In this document: positions 62,001 through 64,000 of the stretch, one piece after another
Layout of the letters: each line of letters starts with the position of its first letter
Position numbering within the stretch: position 1 is the first letter of the stretch
Assembly (NCBI RefSeq): GCF_037176765.1
Contig: NC_090023.1
Coordinates: forward strand, 46,641,366 to 46,705,365
Length of the DNA stretch: 64,000 nucleotides
Source of the DNA: Anolis sagrei
Taxonomy: Eukaryota > Chordata > Lepidosauria > Squamata > Anolidae
Direction of reading: 5' to 3'
Program-made: the position numbers and the translations under genes
The notes under the pieces: generated by a model
Database searches by the model: none
Told to the model about the DNA's origin: nothing
Seen by the model: only the letters and a program-made list of their open reading frames with translations

Positions 62001-63209
62001 TTCGTGACCACATCTCCTACCACCAACCTGCTTGATATCTCCGATCCTCTGGGGAGACCCTCCTTTCACCTCTTCCTTTATCACAGGCAAGATTTGTGGG
62101 ATAGAGGGAGAAAGCCATCTCTGCTGTGGCTCCCCATCTTTGGAACTCACTACCTGGTGAGACTGGTCTAGCCCCCTCCTTAGCACACTTCAAGAAAACC
62201 CTGAAAACCTTGTGGCTTTGGAGAGTGACCATTTATCCCATTTCTGTTTGCCCCATCTATATTGTTGCCCCTATGATGCACTTTCCCTCTGAGGATGCTT
62301 GCCACAGATGCAGGCGACACGTCAGGAGAGAATGCCTCTAGACCATGGCCATATAGCCCGAAAAAACCTACAACAACCCAGTGATTCTGGCCATGAAAGC
62401 CTTCAACCATACCCTACTGTTTTATCCTTTTTGGGCTCCCCTCAATTACATATTTTCTATTCCTACTTCACTCAGGGTTTTATCATTTTATGTCGTCCAT
62501 TTGGCCTGCCCATCCTGTTTGATTTTATGTTGTGTTAATTTGCTTTAGTATTTTATTTTGCTATTGTAATTATTTTCTGAATTTGCATTCTCTATTTTAT
62601 TGTATTGTATTTTTGGGCTTGGCCTCATGTTTGGCTGCCCCGAGTCCCCATTGGGGAGATGGTGGCGGGGTATAAATAAAGATTATTAGTATTATTAAGT
62701 GACAAGCTATGGGTGCATCTACACTGTAGAACAGGCATGAGCAAACTTGGGCCCTCCAGGTGTTTTGGACTCCAACTCCCACAATTCCTAACAGCCTATG
62801 GAGTCCAAAACACCTGGAGGGCCCAAGTTTGCTCATGCCTGTTCTACAGTGTAGAATGAATCCAGTTTGACACTACTTGAACTGCTATGGCTCAATACTA
62901 TGGAAACCTGAGAATTGTAGTTCTACCAAGTCTCAAACCCTCTCTACCAAAGAGTGCTGGCAGCTCAAGTTTCTGGGCCTTCAACTTTCTCCTCCCCCAA
63001 ACAACCAGGCCTGTATTTGCGTGTAGGAGTAGTTTGCCTCCTCACCTGGAGGGCGGCCTCATGTTGTGGCTCCGCAGCGCCGCTTCTTCCTCGTAGTTGA
63101 GCAGCTTCAGCTTCTCCAGCAAGTCCTCCATCAGGACGAACATGTGGTAAACGGCGCCAGGGCCCCGCTCGACCGGGTCGCCTTCTTCTGCCGCCGCCGC
63201 CATCACCAT
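20605..63209 (-). CDS. IFT57: IFT57 (HIPPI), intraflagellar transport protein 57, complete 11-exon gene
   Basis: IFT57 is a subunit of the IFT-B2 (peripheral) part of the intraflagellar transport B complex, which carries cargo along cilia with kinesin-2; the vertebrate protein also binds HIP1 and IFT20. Coding exons in transcript order: 63209-63046, 48385-48223, 46123-46005, 40543-40453, 38759-38691, 37924-37805, 33255-33184, 27620-27489, 27228-27166, 21605-21539, 20786-20605. They sum to 1242 nt, 413 residues plus stop, close to the roughly 429 residues I recall for the human protein. Residues 20-150 hold the CH-like N-terminal domain (motifs [41 protein letters not shown]). Residues 155-205 form an acidic linker with [11 protein letters not shown] and DNEEN. 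From about 225 ([19 protein letters not shown]) the chain is a long coiled coil ending in [18 protein letters not shown]. All introns are GT-AG and no break is seen, so the gene looks functional. Identification is from memory of the vertebrate family. Confidence 0.97.
21539..21605 (-). CDS. IFT57: IFT57 coding exon 10
   Basis: It encodes [20 protein letters not shown] then DG (residues 332-353 plus one base). The acceptor is TTAAG|AT and the donor GGTG|GTAAGC. The first residues (IT rather than the VM I recall in human) reflect ordinary drift at the exon edge. Confidence 0.95.
22280..23215 (+). mobile_element. L2-like LINE, 3' coding region and tail
   Basis: It encodes decayed L2-type RT C-terminal motifs: [16 protein letters not shown], then [20 protein letters not shown], and after a gap [20 protein letters not shown] and [13 protein letters not shown]. 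The gap (about 22610-22910) holds two tandem copies of a roughly 100-bp block (gtgaagagaggggccat.., starting about 22609 and 22709), each with a poly-C run, and a separate L2-type 3' tail (GCCGCTTTGAGTCCCCTTTG, then (AATA)n), apparently a second insertion. Confidence 0.75.
23219..23425 (-). mobile_element. (AAT)n/(ATT)n run and R4-like LINE 3' end
   Basis: The (AAT)n to (ATT)n run at 23229-23295 adjoins the complement of a 3' end whose plus-strand relative is at 25640-25910 (shared text: cacagtcctaaacacttgag, then gtgattttgtgatacaaaat). Confidence 0.6.
23655..23940. mobile_element. Penelope-like 3' ends, head to head
   Basis: The left part (23655-23735) is the complement of the right part (23740-23850): gggttgctttgagttttctg against cagcctgggaaactcgcagc, and ggcccacatctatggcagg against ctgccattgatgtgggc. 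The family is that of 34050-34490 and 61410-61640. Confidence 0.8.
23945..25360. other. IFT57 intron 9 part, little recognised
   Basis: AT-rich intronic sequence. A scrap of Penelope-like terminus (gattctggccatgaaagcct) lies at 25074-25095 beside short repeats of taatcaaacaaact. Confidence 0.5.
25363..25980. mobile_element. R4-like LINE 3' end flanked by CR1 fragments and (AAC)n runs
   Basis: At about 25620-25811 (plus strand) an open frame reads [20 protein letters not shown], then [26 protein letters not shown] and a stop, the C-terminus of an R4/R2-type non-LTR element (assignment from memory). It ends in (AAC)n at 25891-25915. Three minus-strand CR1 pieces (gccatccagtccaaac; gatccagcccaacc; agccagtccaactcc) at about 25370, 25498 and 25930 alternate with (AAC)n runs at 25460-25483 and 25585-25620. 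Confidence 0.65.
26277..26432. mobile_element. hAT-type palindromic MITE (worn)
   Basis: It starts TGGTTCTCAACCTGTGGC, continues TCCAGGTGTTTTGACCTACA and ends TTTGAGAACCCCTGG, the same family as 7318-7463. Confidence 0.65.
26901..27034. mobile_element. hAT-type palindromic MITE
   Basis: Arms CCAGTGTTTCCCAAACTG and GAGTTTAAGAAACACTGG enclose gcaggtgttttggacttcag and its near-complement ttgaaatccaaaacatctg. Confidence 0.75.
27166..27228 (-). CDS. IFT57: IFT57 coding exon 9
   Basis: It encodes [20 protein letters not shown] then E (residues 311-331). The string [13 protein letters not shown] is diagnostic for IFT57. The acceptor is CACAG|GC and the donor GAG|GTAAAA. Confidence 0.96.
27489..27620 (-). 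CDS. IFT57: IFT57 coding exon 8
   Basis: It encodes [20 protein letters not shown], then [20 protein letters not shown] and LLSE (residues 267-310), with coiled-coil heptads. The acceptor is AACAG|GG and the donor GAG|GTAATG. Only 260 bases of intron separate it from exon 9. Confidence 0.96.
28000..28308 (-). mobile_element. Two L2/SINE-type 3' tail fragments
   Basis: Complements of the L2-type 3' end appear at 28005-28060 (ccactcttctcacctcaaag) and at 28230-28306 ((AATA)n, then cctctctccccaagagaact). The second abuts the MITE at 28309. Confidence 0.6.
28868..29105 (-). mobile_element. CR1 LINE 3' end
   Basis: It starts with the complement of the CR1 terminus (tcatagaatcatagaatc, then gagttggaagagacctcatg) and runs to ttcagatggaatctcctttc. 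It is 5'-truncated; identity with the 43000-43370 copy is high, so it is fairly young. Confidence 0.92.
29113..30276 (+). mobile_element. Solo LTR of an LTR retrotransposon (fossil)
   Basis: The 1164-bp block starts TGTTGTAGTAGAG and ends GTGTTCCGACA (TG...CA) between identical 5-bp flanks atata (29108-29112 and 30277-30281). A poly(A) signal AATAAA lies at about 30199. No internal region remains. The clade (Gypsy or ERV-like) cannot be fixed. A roughly 170-bp internal duplication (29160-29500) gives an acidic, coincidental-looking frame. It is younger than the CR1 edge beside it. Confidence 0.75.
30411..32000 (+). mobile_element. Tc1-like DNA transposon, full length, decayed transposase
   Basis: TACAGTGGGGGGAAAGTATT and the complement of its right end (TACAGTGCGGGGATTTAGTC) begin inverted repeats of about 190 bp, with TA at both ends. 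The 1590-bp length is typical of vertebrate Tc1 elements. The plus strand carries transposase remnants: a helix-turn-helix start ([19 protein letters not shown]) near 30800, [10 protein letters not shown] near 31220, FQDDSDPKH near 31490, and DLNPIEN near 31590, the DD34E triad regions. Several in-frame stops (for example near 30927) interrupt it, so it is not autonomous. It inserted in the AT-rich minisatellite. Confidence 0.93.
32527..32640 (+). mobile_element. Partial hAT-type MITE
   Basis: The phrase gaatctatactgtagaatta, then gtggtttgacaccactttaa, is the left half of the family also seen at 54715-54850 and 62709-62940. The right half is missing. Confidence 0.55.
33184..33255 (-). CDS. 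IFT57: IFT57 coding exon 7
   Basis: It encodes [20 protein letters not shown] then KDTR (residues 243-266). The acceptor is TATAG|GA and the donor AGG|GTAAGT. It is one of the shortest exons (72 bases) and lies between two introns of about 5 kb. Confidence 0.96.
33256..34049. other. IFT57 intron 6 part, nothing recognised
   Basis: Unique-looking intronic sequence with a poly-G run at about 33951-33964. Confidence 0.5.
34050..34490 (+). mobile_element. Penelope-like element 3' end
   Basis: The start (accatgaaaatgaacaaaat, then ctggctac) matches the end of the coding part of the copy at 2415-2515; the rest is the 3' UTR type with cagatgtgggcaaaacgtta near 34382 and catgaaagcctttgaaaaca at the end. 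It contains one hammerhead-like block (see findings). Confidence 0.85.
35112..35385 (-). mobile_element. Sauria/ACA-type tRNA SINE
   Basis: It is the same family as 15626-15952: gtaaaggttcccccttgat at the left, ccaaggtcatgtggccagca in the middle, and the worn tRNA head (agtttaacccgccacaccac) at the right. Part of the B-box region is missing. Confidence 0.85.
35386..36905. other. IFT57 intron 6 part, nothing recognised
   Basis: Unique-looking intron with no family motif. Confidence 0.5.
36908..37245. mobile_element. Penelope-like 3' end with an inverted terminal piece
   Basis: The first 60 bases (gggttgctgtgagttttcca) are the complement of the terminus seen at 61595-61625; then the plus-strand 3' region runs from about 36975 to 37245 (ctctgaggatgcctactatt, then gatgtgagtgaaagcc). 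Confidence 0.8.
37805..37924 (-). CDS. IFT57: IFT57 coding exon 6
   Basis: It encodes [20 protein letters not shown], then [20 protein letters not shown] (residues 203-242), entering the coiled-coil half. The acceptor is GTCAG|GAC and the donor AAG|GTGGGT. Phase 0 at both ends, 120 bases. Confidence 0.96.
38691..38759 (-). CDS. IFT57: IFT57 coding exon 5
   Basis: It encodes [20 protein letters not shown] then YKS (residues 180-202). Both ends are in phase 0 (69 bases), so skipping it would keep frame. The acceptor is TTAAG|GA and the donor TCG|GTAAGT. Confidence 0.96.
39965..40195. mobile_element. Penelope-like 3' end with an inverted terminal piece
   Basis: An inverted scrap (ttgtcaaaggttttcatggc) is followed by plus-strand sequence from gcaacattcacacttgcctc to cagcctagaaaactcacagc. 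Confidence 0.8.
40453..40543 (-). CDS. IFT57: IFT57 coding exon 4
   Basis: It encodes [20 protein letters not shown], then [10 protein letters not shown] (to residue 179), the acidic linker after the N-terminal domain. The acceptor is TTTCAG|GC and the donor [20 protein letters not shown] is a hallmark string of vertebrate IFT57. Confidence 0.96.
41390..42365 (-). mobile_element. Old RTE-type LINE fragment
   Basis: On the minus strand, decayed motifs [20 protein letters not shown] (RT region, about 42250-42170) and [19 protein letters not shown] (41830-41740) match Bov-B/RTE proteins. It is more diverged than the copy at 50465. Confidence 0.75.
42698..42828 (-). mobile_element. CR1 LINE 3' end (short)
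   Basis: Complement of the CR1 terminus: catagaatcatagagttgga to ggagcctccaccac. Confidence 0.9.
42905..43372 (+). mobile_element. CR1 LINE 3' end with open C-terminal frame
   Basis: Codons from 42934 to 43281 stay open and read [20 protein letters not shown], then [20 protein letters not shown] and [19 protein letters not shown], the CR1 reverse transcriptase tail. The 3' end has the family tail ttctatgattc. A young 5'-truncated copy in IFT57 intron 3. Confidence 0.95.
43373..45014. other. IFT57 intron 3 part, mostly unrecognised
   Basis: It holds an L2-type tail complement at 43627-43690 (tttatttatttatttacaac, then cttctcaactcccgaggggg). The rest, to 45014, shows no clear family. Confidence 0.5.
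45015..45740 (+). mobile_element. hAT-type non-autonomous element, intact ends
   Basis: It opens CAGTGTTTCTCAACCTGGGG and closes AAGGTTGAGAAGCACTG between perfect 8-bp duplications ttctagaa (45007-45014 and 45741-45748). Length 726 bp, no coding sequence. This copy defines the family of 5856-6874 and 15221-16547. Confidence 0.9.
46005..46123 (-). CDS. IFT57: IFT57 coding exon 3
   Basis: It encodes [20 protein letters not shown], then [20 protein letters not shown] (residues 110-148), completing the CH-like domain. The acceptor is TTTTAG|GG. The donor AAAAG|GTATTA is weaker than the other donors of the gene, but the frame joins exactly to exon 4. Confidence 0.96.
46124..48222. other. IFT57 intron 2, nothing recognised
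   Basis: This 2.1-kb intron looks single-copy and is unusually free of repeats for this gene. Confidence 0.5.
48223..48385 (-). CDS. IFT57: IFT57 coding exon 2
   Basis: It encodes [19 protein letters not shown], then [20 protein letters not shown] and [10 protein letters not shown] (residues 55-109), the most conserved part of the N-terminal CH-like domain. The acceptor is AACAG|GC and the donor TTT|GTAAGT. It is separated from exon 1 by a 14.7-kb intron full of transposons. Confidence 0.97.
48870..48940 (+). mobile_element. L2/SINE-type 3' tail
   Basis: gctgccctgagcccctttgg, then ggtgagaagggcgggatata, and (AATA)n: only the 3' tail is present. Confidence 0.65.
49036..49660 (+). mobile_element. 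hAT-type non-autonomous element
   Basis: The left end GCATGAGCAAACTAAGGCCC and right end AAAAAGTTTGCCCATGCC are inverted. The GC-rich inside has a repeated block (gccctcaggagcactcctag and gccctccagagccctctcag). No transposase is evident. Confidence 0.7.
50465..51147 (+). mobile_element. Bov-B (RTE) LINE 3' end with 222-codon open frame
   Basis: An open frame of 222 codons (50468-51136) encodes the C-terminal part of the Bov-B protein: [20 protein letters not shown], then [40 protein letters not shown] and [12 protein letters not shown] with a stop. The reverse transcriptase catalytic part is missing (5' truncation), so it is not autonomous. The 3' end is gaacgaatgaacaacaac. An unbroken frame suggests a recent insertion; it is the youngest-looking LINE here. 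It lies in IFT57 intron 1. Confidence 0.92.
51687..51768. repeat. 82-bp perfect palindrome (TA...TA)
   Basis: The two 41-base arms are exact complements with no spacer; the centre is caa|ttg at 51727/51728. The ends TACAGGG and CCCTGTA suggest a minimal mariner-type MITE with a TA duplication. Confidence 0.95.
52756..53255. mobile_element. TIR MITE (CCGTATATACTC family), compact copy
   Basis: The ends CCGTATATACTCAAGTATAA and CTTATACTTGAGTATATACAG are inverted repeats. The left 200 bases match 28309-28500. The inside holds (AAT)n-type repeats at 53030-53170. Confidence 0.8.
53260..54050 (-). mobile_element. LTR retrotransposon fossil: LTR plus short internal remnant
   Basis: On the minus strand an LTR of 691 bp (53950-53260) starts TGTTATAGGCTGC and ends GGCGACAGAACA, with AATAAA at about 53418-53413. 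About 100 bp of internal sequence beside it includes a purine-rich tract (AGGAGGGTGG) just before the LTR. Flanks gtcat at 53255-53259 and 54051-54055 match. It is a relic, not a whole element; the family is not fixed. Confidence 0.65.
54489..55113. mobile_element. TIR MITE related to 11623-12681, with a nested hAT-type MITE
   Basis: The left end CTGTATTTACTTGAGTCTAA and the right part gcattagatttgagtaagtc are inverted. The middle holds a copy of the ggtgcatctacactgtagag family at about 54713-54850. A simple run (A)n, (GAAA)n and (GA)n lies at 55008-55090. Confidence 0.6.
55470..56065 (+). mobile_element. CR1 LINE 3' end, older copy
   Basis: It carries the CR1 phrases acctggaataccgtgtccaa, ggagaaaagaaggctgagag and ttccacctaaatatcaggaa, with a tail ccaaccctatgtttctat. 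It is more diverged than 42905-43372. Confidence 0.85.
56066..57179. other. IFT57 intron 1 part, nothing recognised
   Basis: AT-rich sequence with a poly-C run at 56380-56396. No coding or repeat motif. Confidence 0.5.
57180..57400 (-). mobile_element. 5'-truncated tRNA SINE with L2-like tail
   Basis: ttatttatttattaactata, then ccttctcaccccgagaggga and cttttggaagtgtgaccctt, match the tail and body side of the SINE at 18375-18865. Confidence 0.65.
57695..58675 (-). mobile_element. Bov-B (RTE) LINE 3' part, interrupted by another Bov-B tail
   Basis: On the minus strand it encodes [20 protein letters not shown], then [20 protein letters not shown] (RT catalytic YADD region, about 58655-58480), and downstream [20 protein letters not shown] and [17 protein letters not shown], with the terminus at 57695. 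It is decayed, with frame shifts. A 56-bp plus-strand Bov-B tail sits inside at 58142-58197. Confidence 0.9.
58142..58197 (+). mobile_element. 56-bp Bov-B tail nested in an opposite-strand Bov-B
   Basis: The segment matches the last bases of the 51147 terminus (ccatgaggtcacgaagagtc, then gaacgaatgaacaacaac). The flanks aactatgc are identical at 58134-58141 and 58198-58205, an 8-bp target duplication. Confidence 0.88.
58680..58965 (-). mobile_element. L2-like LINE 3' tail
   Basis: (TTTA)n, then cccacccatatcagcctgaa and ggtgactcagggtggcgaac, is the complement of an L2-type terminus; the flank to 58960 keeps traces of the 3' UTR. Confidence 0.6.
59190..59468 (+). mobile_element. L2-like LINE 3' UTR and tail
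   Basis: AT-rich 3' UTR followed by gaagctgccctaagttccct, ggggtgaggacgggatacaa and (AAAT)n. Confidence 0.6.
60235..60644 (+). mobile_element. TA-flanked MITE (CAGGCAGTC family), intact
   Basis: It starts CAGGCAGTCTCTGAGTTAC and ends AACTTGGGAACAACCTG with TA outside both ends (60233-60234 and 60645-60646). The sub-terminal inverted repeats extend to about 100 bases. Length 410 bp, no coding sequence. Confidence 0.85.
60655..61290 (+). mobile_element. Penelope-like element, GIY-YIG end and 3' region
   Basis: It encodes [20 protein letters not shown], then [17 protein letters not shown] and [14 protein letters not shown], the end of the Penelope protein, and continues through the 3' region to ccatgaaagccttccatgac. 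It is 5'-truncated. It is better kept than the copy at 1455-2515 over the shared stretch. Confidence 0.88.
61410..61640 (+). mobile_element. Penelope-like 3' end with best hammerhead-like block
   Basis: It runs from taatcaaggtgatggaactg to cagcctagaaaactcacag. CTGAGGA at 61541-61547, GAAA at 61568-61571 and C+GTC at 61572-61575 are the hammerhead-like core discussed in the findings. Confidence 0.85.
62085..62700 (+). mobile_element. L2-like LINE 3' end split by a Penelope-like fragment
   Basis: The left part (62085-62285) encodes [20 protein letters not shown] then [12 protein letters not shown]. The right part (62425-62700) holds the 3' UTR and terminus (gctgccccgagtccccattg, then ggtggcggggtataaataaa). 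The insert at about 62286-62424 is a Penelope-like 3' end. Confidence 0.8.
62286..62424 (+). mobile_element. Penelope-like 3' end inserted in the L2-like LINE
   Basis: ctctgaggatgcttgccaca, then caggcgacacgtcaggagag and ccatgaaagccttcaaccat, are the last 140 bases of the family. Confidence 0.85.
62709..62945. mobile_element. hAT-type MITE with a palindromic MITE inside
   Basis: The outer family starts gggtgcatctacactgtaga and continues after the insert as gtagaatgaatccagtttga, then ctcaatactatggaaacctg. The insert is a palindrome of the gagcaaacttgggccctcca type, with 54-base perfect arms at 62721-62774 and 62799-62852. Confidence 0.8.
63046..63209 (-). CDS. IFT57: IFT57 coding exon 1
   Basis: It encodes residues 1-54 plus two bases of codon 55, starting [12 protein letters not shown] and including [20 protein letters not shown], which matches the start of vertebrate IFT57. 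The donor is CCAG|GTGAGG. Two in-frame ATGs lie six bases apart (63209 and 63203); both have G at -3 and +4, so scanning favours the first, while the MAAAAAEE start would be the more compact form. The exon lies inside a CpG-rich block. Confidence 0.96.
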
Positions 63210-63259
63210 CCCTCGGTTGCCAACACAACGCCGCCAGCGCTTCTCGGGCCGGAGGCGGC

Positions 63260-63273
63260 GTCACCGGGGAAAC
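63260..63273 (+). promoter_or_regulatory. X-box-like RFX site in the IFT57 5' region
   Basis: GTCACCGGGGAAAC fits the RFX X-box pattern GTNRCC-N(0-3)-RGYAAC with one mismatch (A for Y in the second half) and a 2-base spacer. It lies about 50 bases upstream of the start codon, a typical place for ciliary genes. A second half-match, GTTGCC followed by AACACAAC, lies at 63216-63229. RFX control of IFT genes is established; occupancy here is inferred. Confidence 0.5.
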
Positions 63274-63442
63274 AAGCCACGCCCCTTCTCGGCCGACGCT
63301 CGCTCACCCGCCAATCACGGAGCGTCAGCGAAAGGGGGCGGGCCTTTCTAGCGTTTGCAAGGGAGTTCTGGCTGCGCATGCGTAGACGCGCCAATGCTTT
63401 AGTAACTAGTTCATTTATGAGTCTCTTCTCTTTTGCCCCAAG

Positions 63443-63650
63443 ACCCTTCCACACAGAATATGAAGCTAATCCACAATACCTGCTTTGAATTGGCTTATTT
63501 GAGGCCCCTTCCTCACAGCTGAATAAAATCCCACATTTTCTGTTTTGGACTGGAATATATGGCAGTGTGGAGTCAAATAACCCAGTTCAAAGCAGTTATT
63601 GTGGGATTTTTCTGCCTTTATATTCAGGTTTATATGGCTGAGCATGCTGT
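63443..63650 (+). mobile_element. Partial hAT-type MITE pieces upstream of IFT57
   Basis: Two overlapping pieces: agacccttccacacagaata (63440-63498) and cacagctgaataaaatccca to ggtttatatggctg (63515-63640), with inverted phrases taaaatcccacattttctg and cagttattgtgggatttttc. Confidence 0.6.
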
Positions 63651-63654
63651 AGAA

Positions 63655-63788
63655 CAGGCATGGGGAAACTTTGGCCTTCCAGGTGTTTTGGACTTCAACT
63701 CCCACAATTCCTAACAGCCTAACAGCTGTTAGGAATTGTGGGAGTTGAAGTCCAAAACACCTGGAAGGCCAAAGTTTCCCCATGCCTG
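63655..63788. repeat. Perfect palindrome, 63-base arms (MITE) near the IFT57 promoter
   Basis: Arms 63655-63717 (CAGGCATGGGGAAACTTTGG...) and 63726-63788 are exact complements with the 8-base spacer cctaacag, itself a repeat of the arm end. It belongs to the aggtgttttggacttcaact MITE family also at 26901 and 62721. Confidence 0.95.
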
Positions 63789-63829
63789 CGGTAGAGTTAT
63801 TGCACCTTGGTGTCATTTTCACTGCCATG

Positions 63830-63942
63830 GTCAGCAGCCCTCTTTGGCAGAGAAAGCGAAAGACCTTGGGGAAACTACAACTCCCATGACTCCATCACAT
63901 GAAGCCATGGCATTTTAAAGTAGTGTCAAGCTGCATTATTAA
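63830..63942. mobile_element. Right half of a hAT-type MITE
   Basis: ggcagagaaagcgaaagacc, then aaactacaactcccatgact and ttttaaagtagtgtcaagct, match the right half of the gggtgcatctacactgtaga family; its end is cut by the Helitron at 63943. Confidence 0.55.
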
Positions 63943-64000
63943 TCTATATAAATAAAAATGTAATGTTCGTTTATTTATTTATTTATTTATTATTATTCGT
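63943..64000 (+). mobile_element. Helitron 5' end, cut by the window edge
   Basis: TCTATATAAATAAAAATG follows A at 63942. The 5' TC, AT-rich start and position after A match the 5' end of the Helitron at 8437-10921 and a widespread lizard family. The rest lies outside the window. Confidence 0.65.

Larger units (their letters stand above)
63040..63400 (-). promoter_or_regulatory. IFT57: IFT57 CpG-island promoter
   Basis: CpG and G+C are dense here, unlike the AT-rich surroundings, and the block covers exon 1 and its upstream flank. Visible motifs are CCAAT at 63311-63315 and 63391-63395 (NF-Y type), a GC box GGGGGCGGGC at 63334-63343, an NRF1-like TGCGCATGCGT at 63373-63383, and an X-box-like element at 63260-63273. 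No TATA box is evident, which fits a dispersed housekeeping or ciliary promoter. The transcription start cannot be fixed from sequence alone. Confidence 0.8.

Overview
This window looks like nuclear DNA of a squamate reptile, most like an iguanian (Anolis-type) lizard. The call rests on the repeat mix: CR1, L2-like, RTE/Bov-B and R4-like LINEs, Penelope-like elements, a tRNA-headed Sauria/ACA-type SINE, a Tc1 transposon, hAT and mariner-type MITEs, and Helitrons. The species is an inference; no sequence search could be run.

The only host protein gene I can support is IFT57 (HIPPI), an intraflagellar transport B-complex subunit. It is on the minus strand and complete: eleven coding exons from the start codon at 63209 (or 63203) to the stop codon at 20605-20607. 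All ten introns are GT-AG, every exon junction keeps frame, and the joined product is 413 (or 411) residues. A CpG-rich promoter at about 63040-63400 carries CCAAT boxes, a GC box, an NRF1-type palindrome and an X-box-like motif, as expected for a ciliary gene under RFX control.

Layout: 1-20400 is intergenic sequence 3' of IFT57. It holds a Penelope-like element, Bov-B tails, hAT-type MITEs, a Helitron (8437-10921) with a ten-copy 129-bp array, and several SINE, CR1 and MITE nests. 20400-63209 is IFT57; its introns are full of transposons. Intron 7 has a four-layer nest (a TA-flanked MITE enclosing a minisatellite, a CR1, a solo LTR and a 1.59-kb Tc1 element). Intron 1 has a Bov-B 3' end with a 222-codon open frame, an 82-bp perfect palindrome, a second layered nest and clustered Penelope-like ends. 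63400-64000 is upstream flank with palindromic MITEs and the 5' end of a second Helitron that runs off the window.

The main signals beyond the gene are a hammerhead-ribozyme-like core repeated in the Penelope-like 3' ends, long perfect palindromes (one about 450 bp upstream of the IFT57 start), and datable nests with exact target-site duplications. I found no new multi-gene system, CRISPR array, tRNA or rRNA gene.
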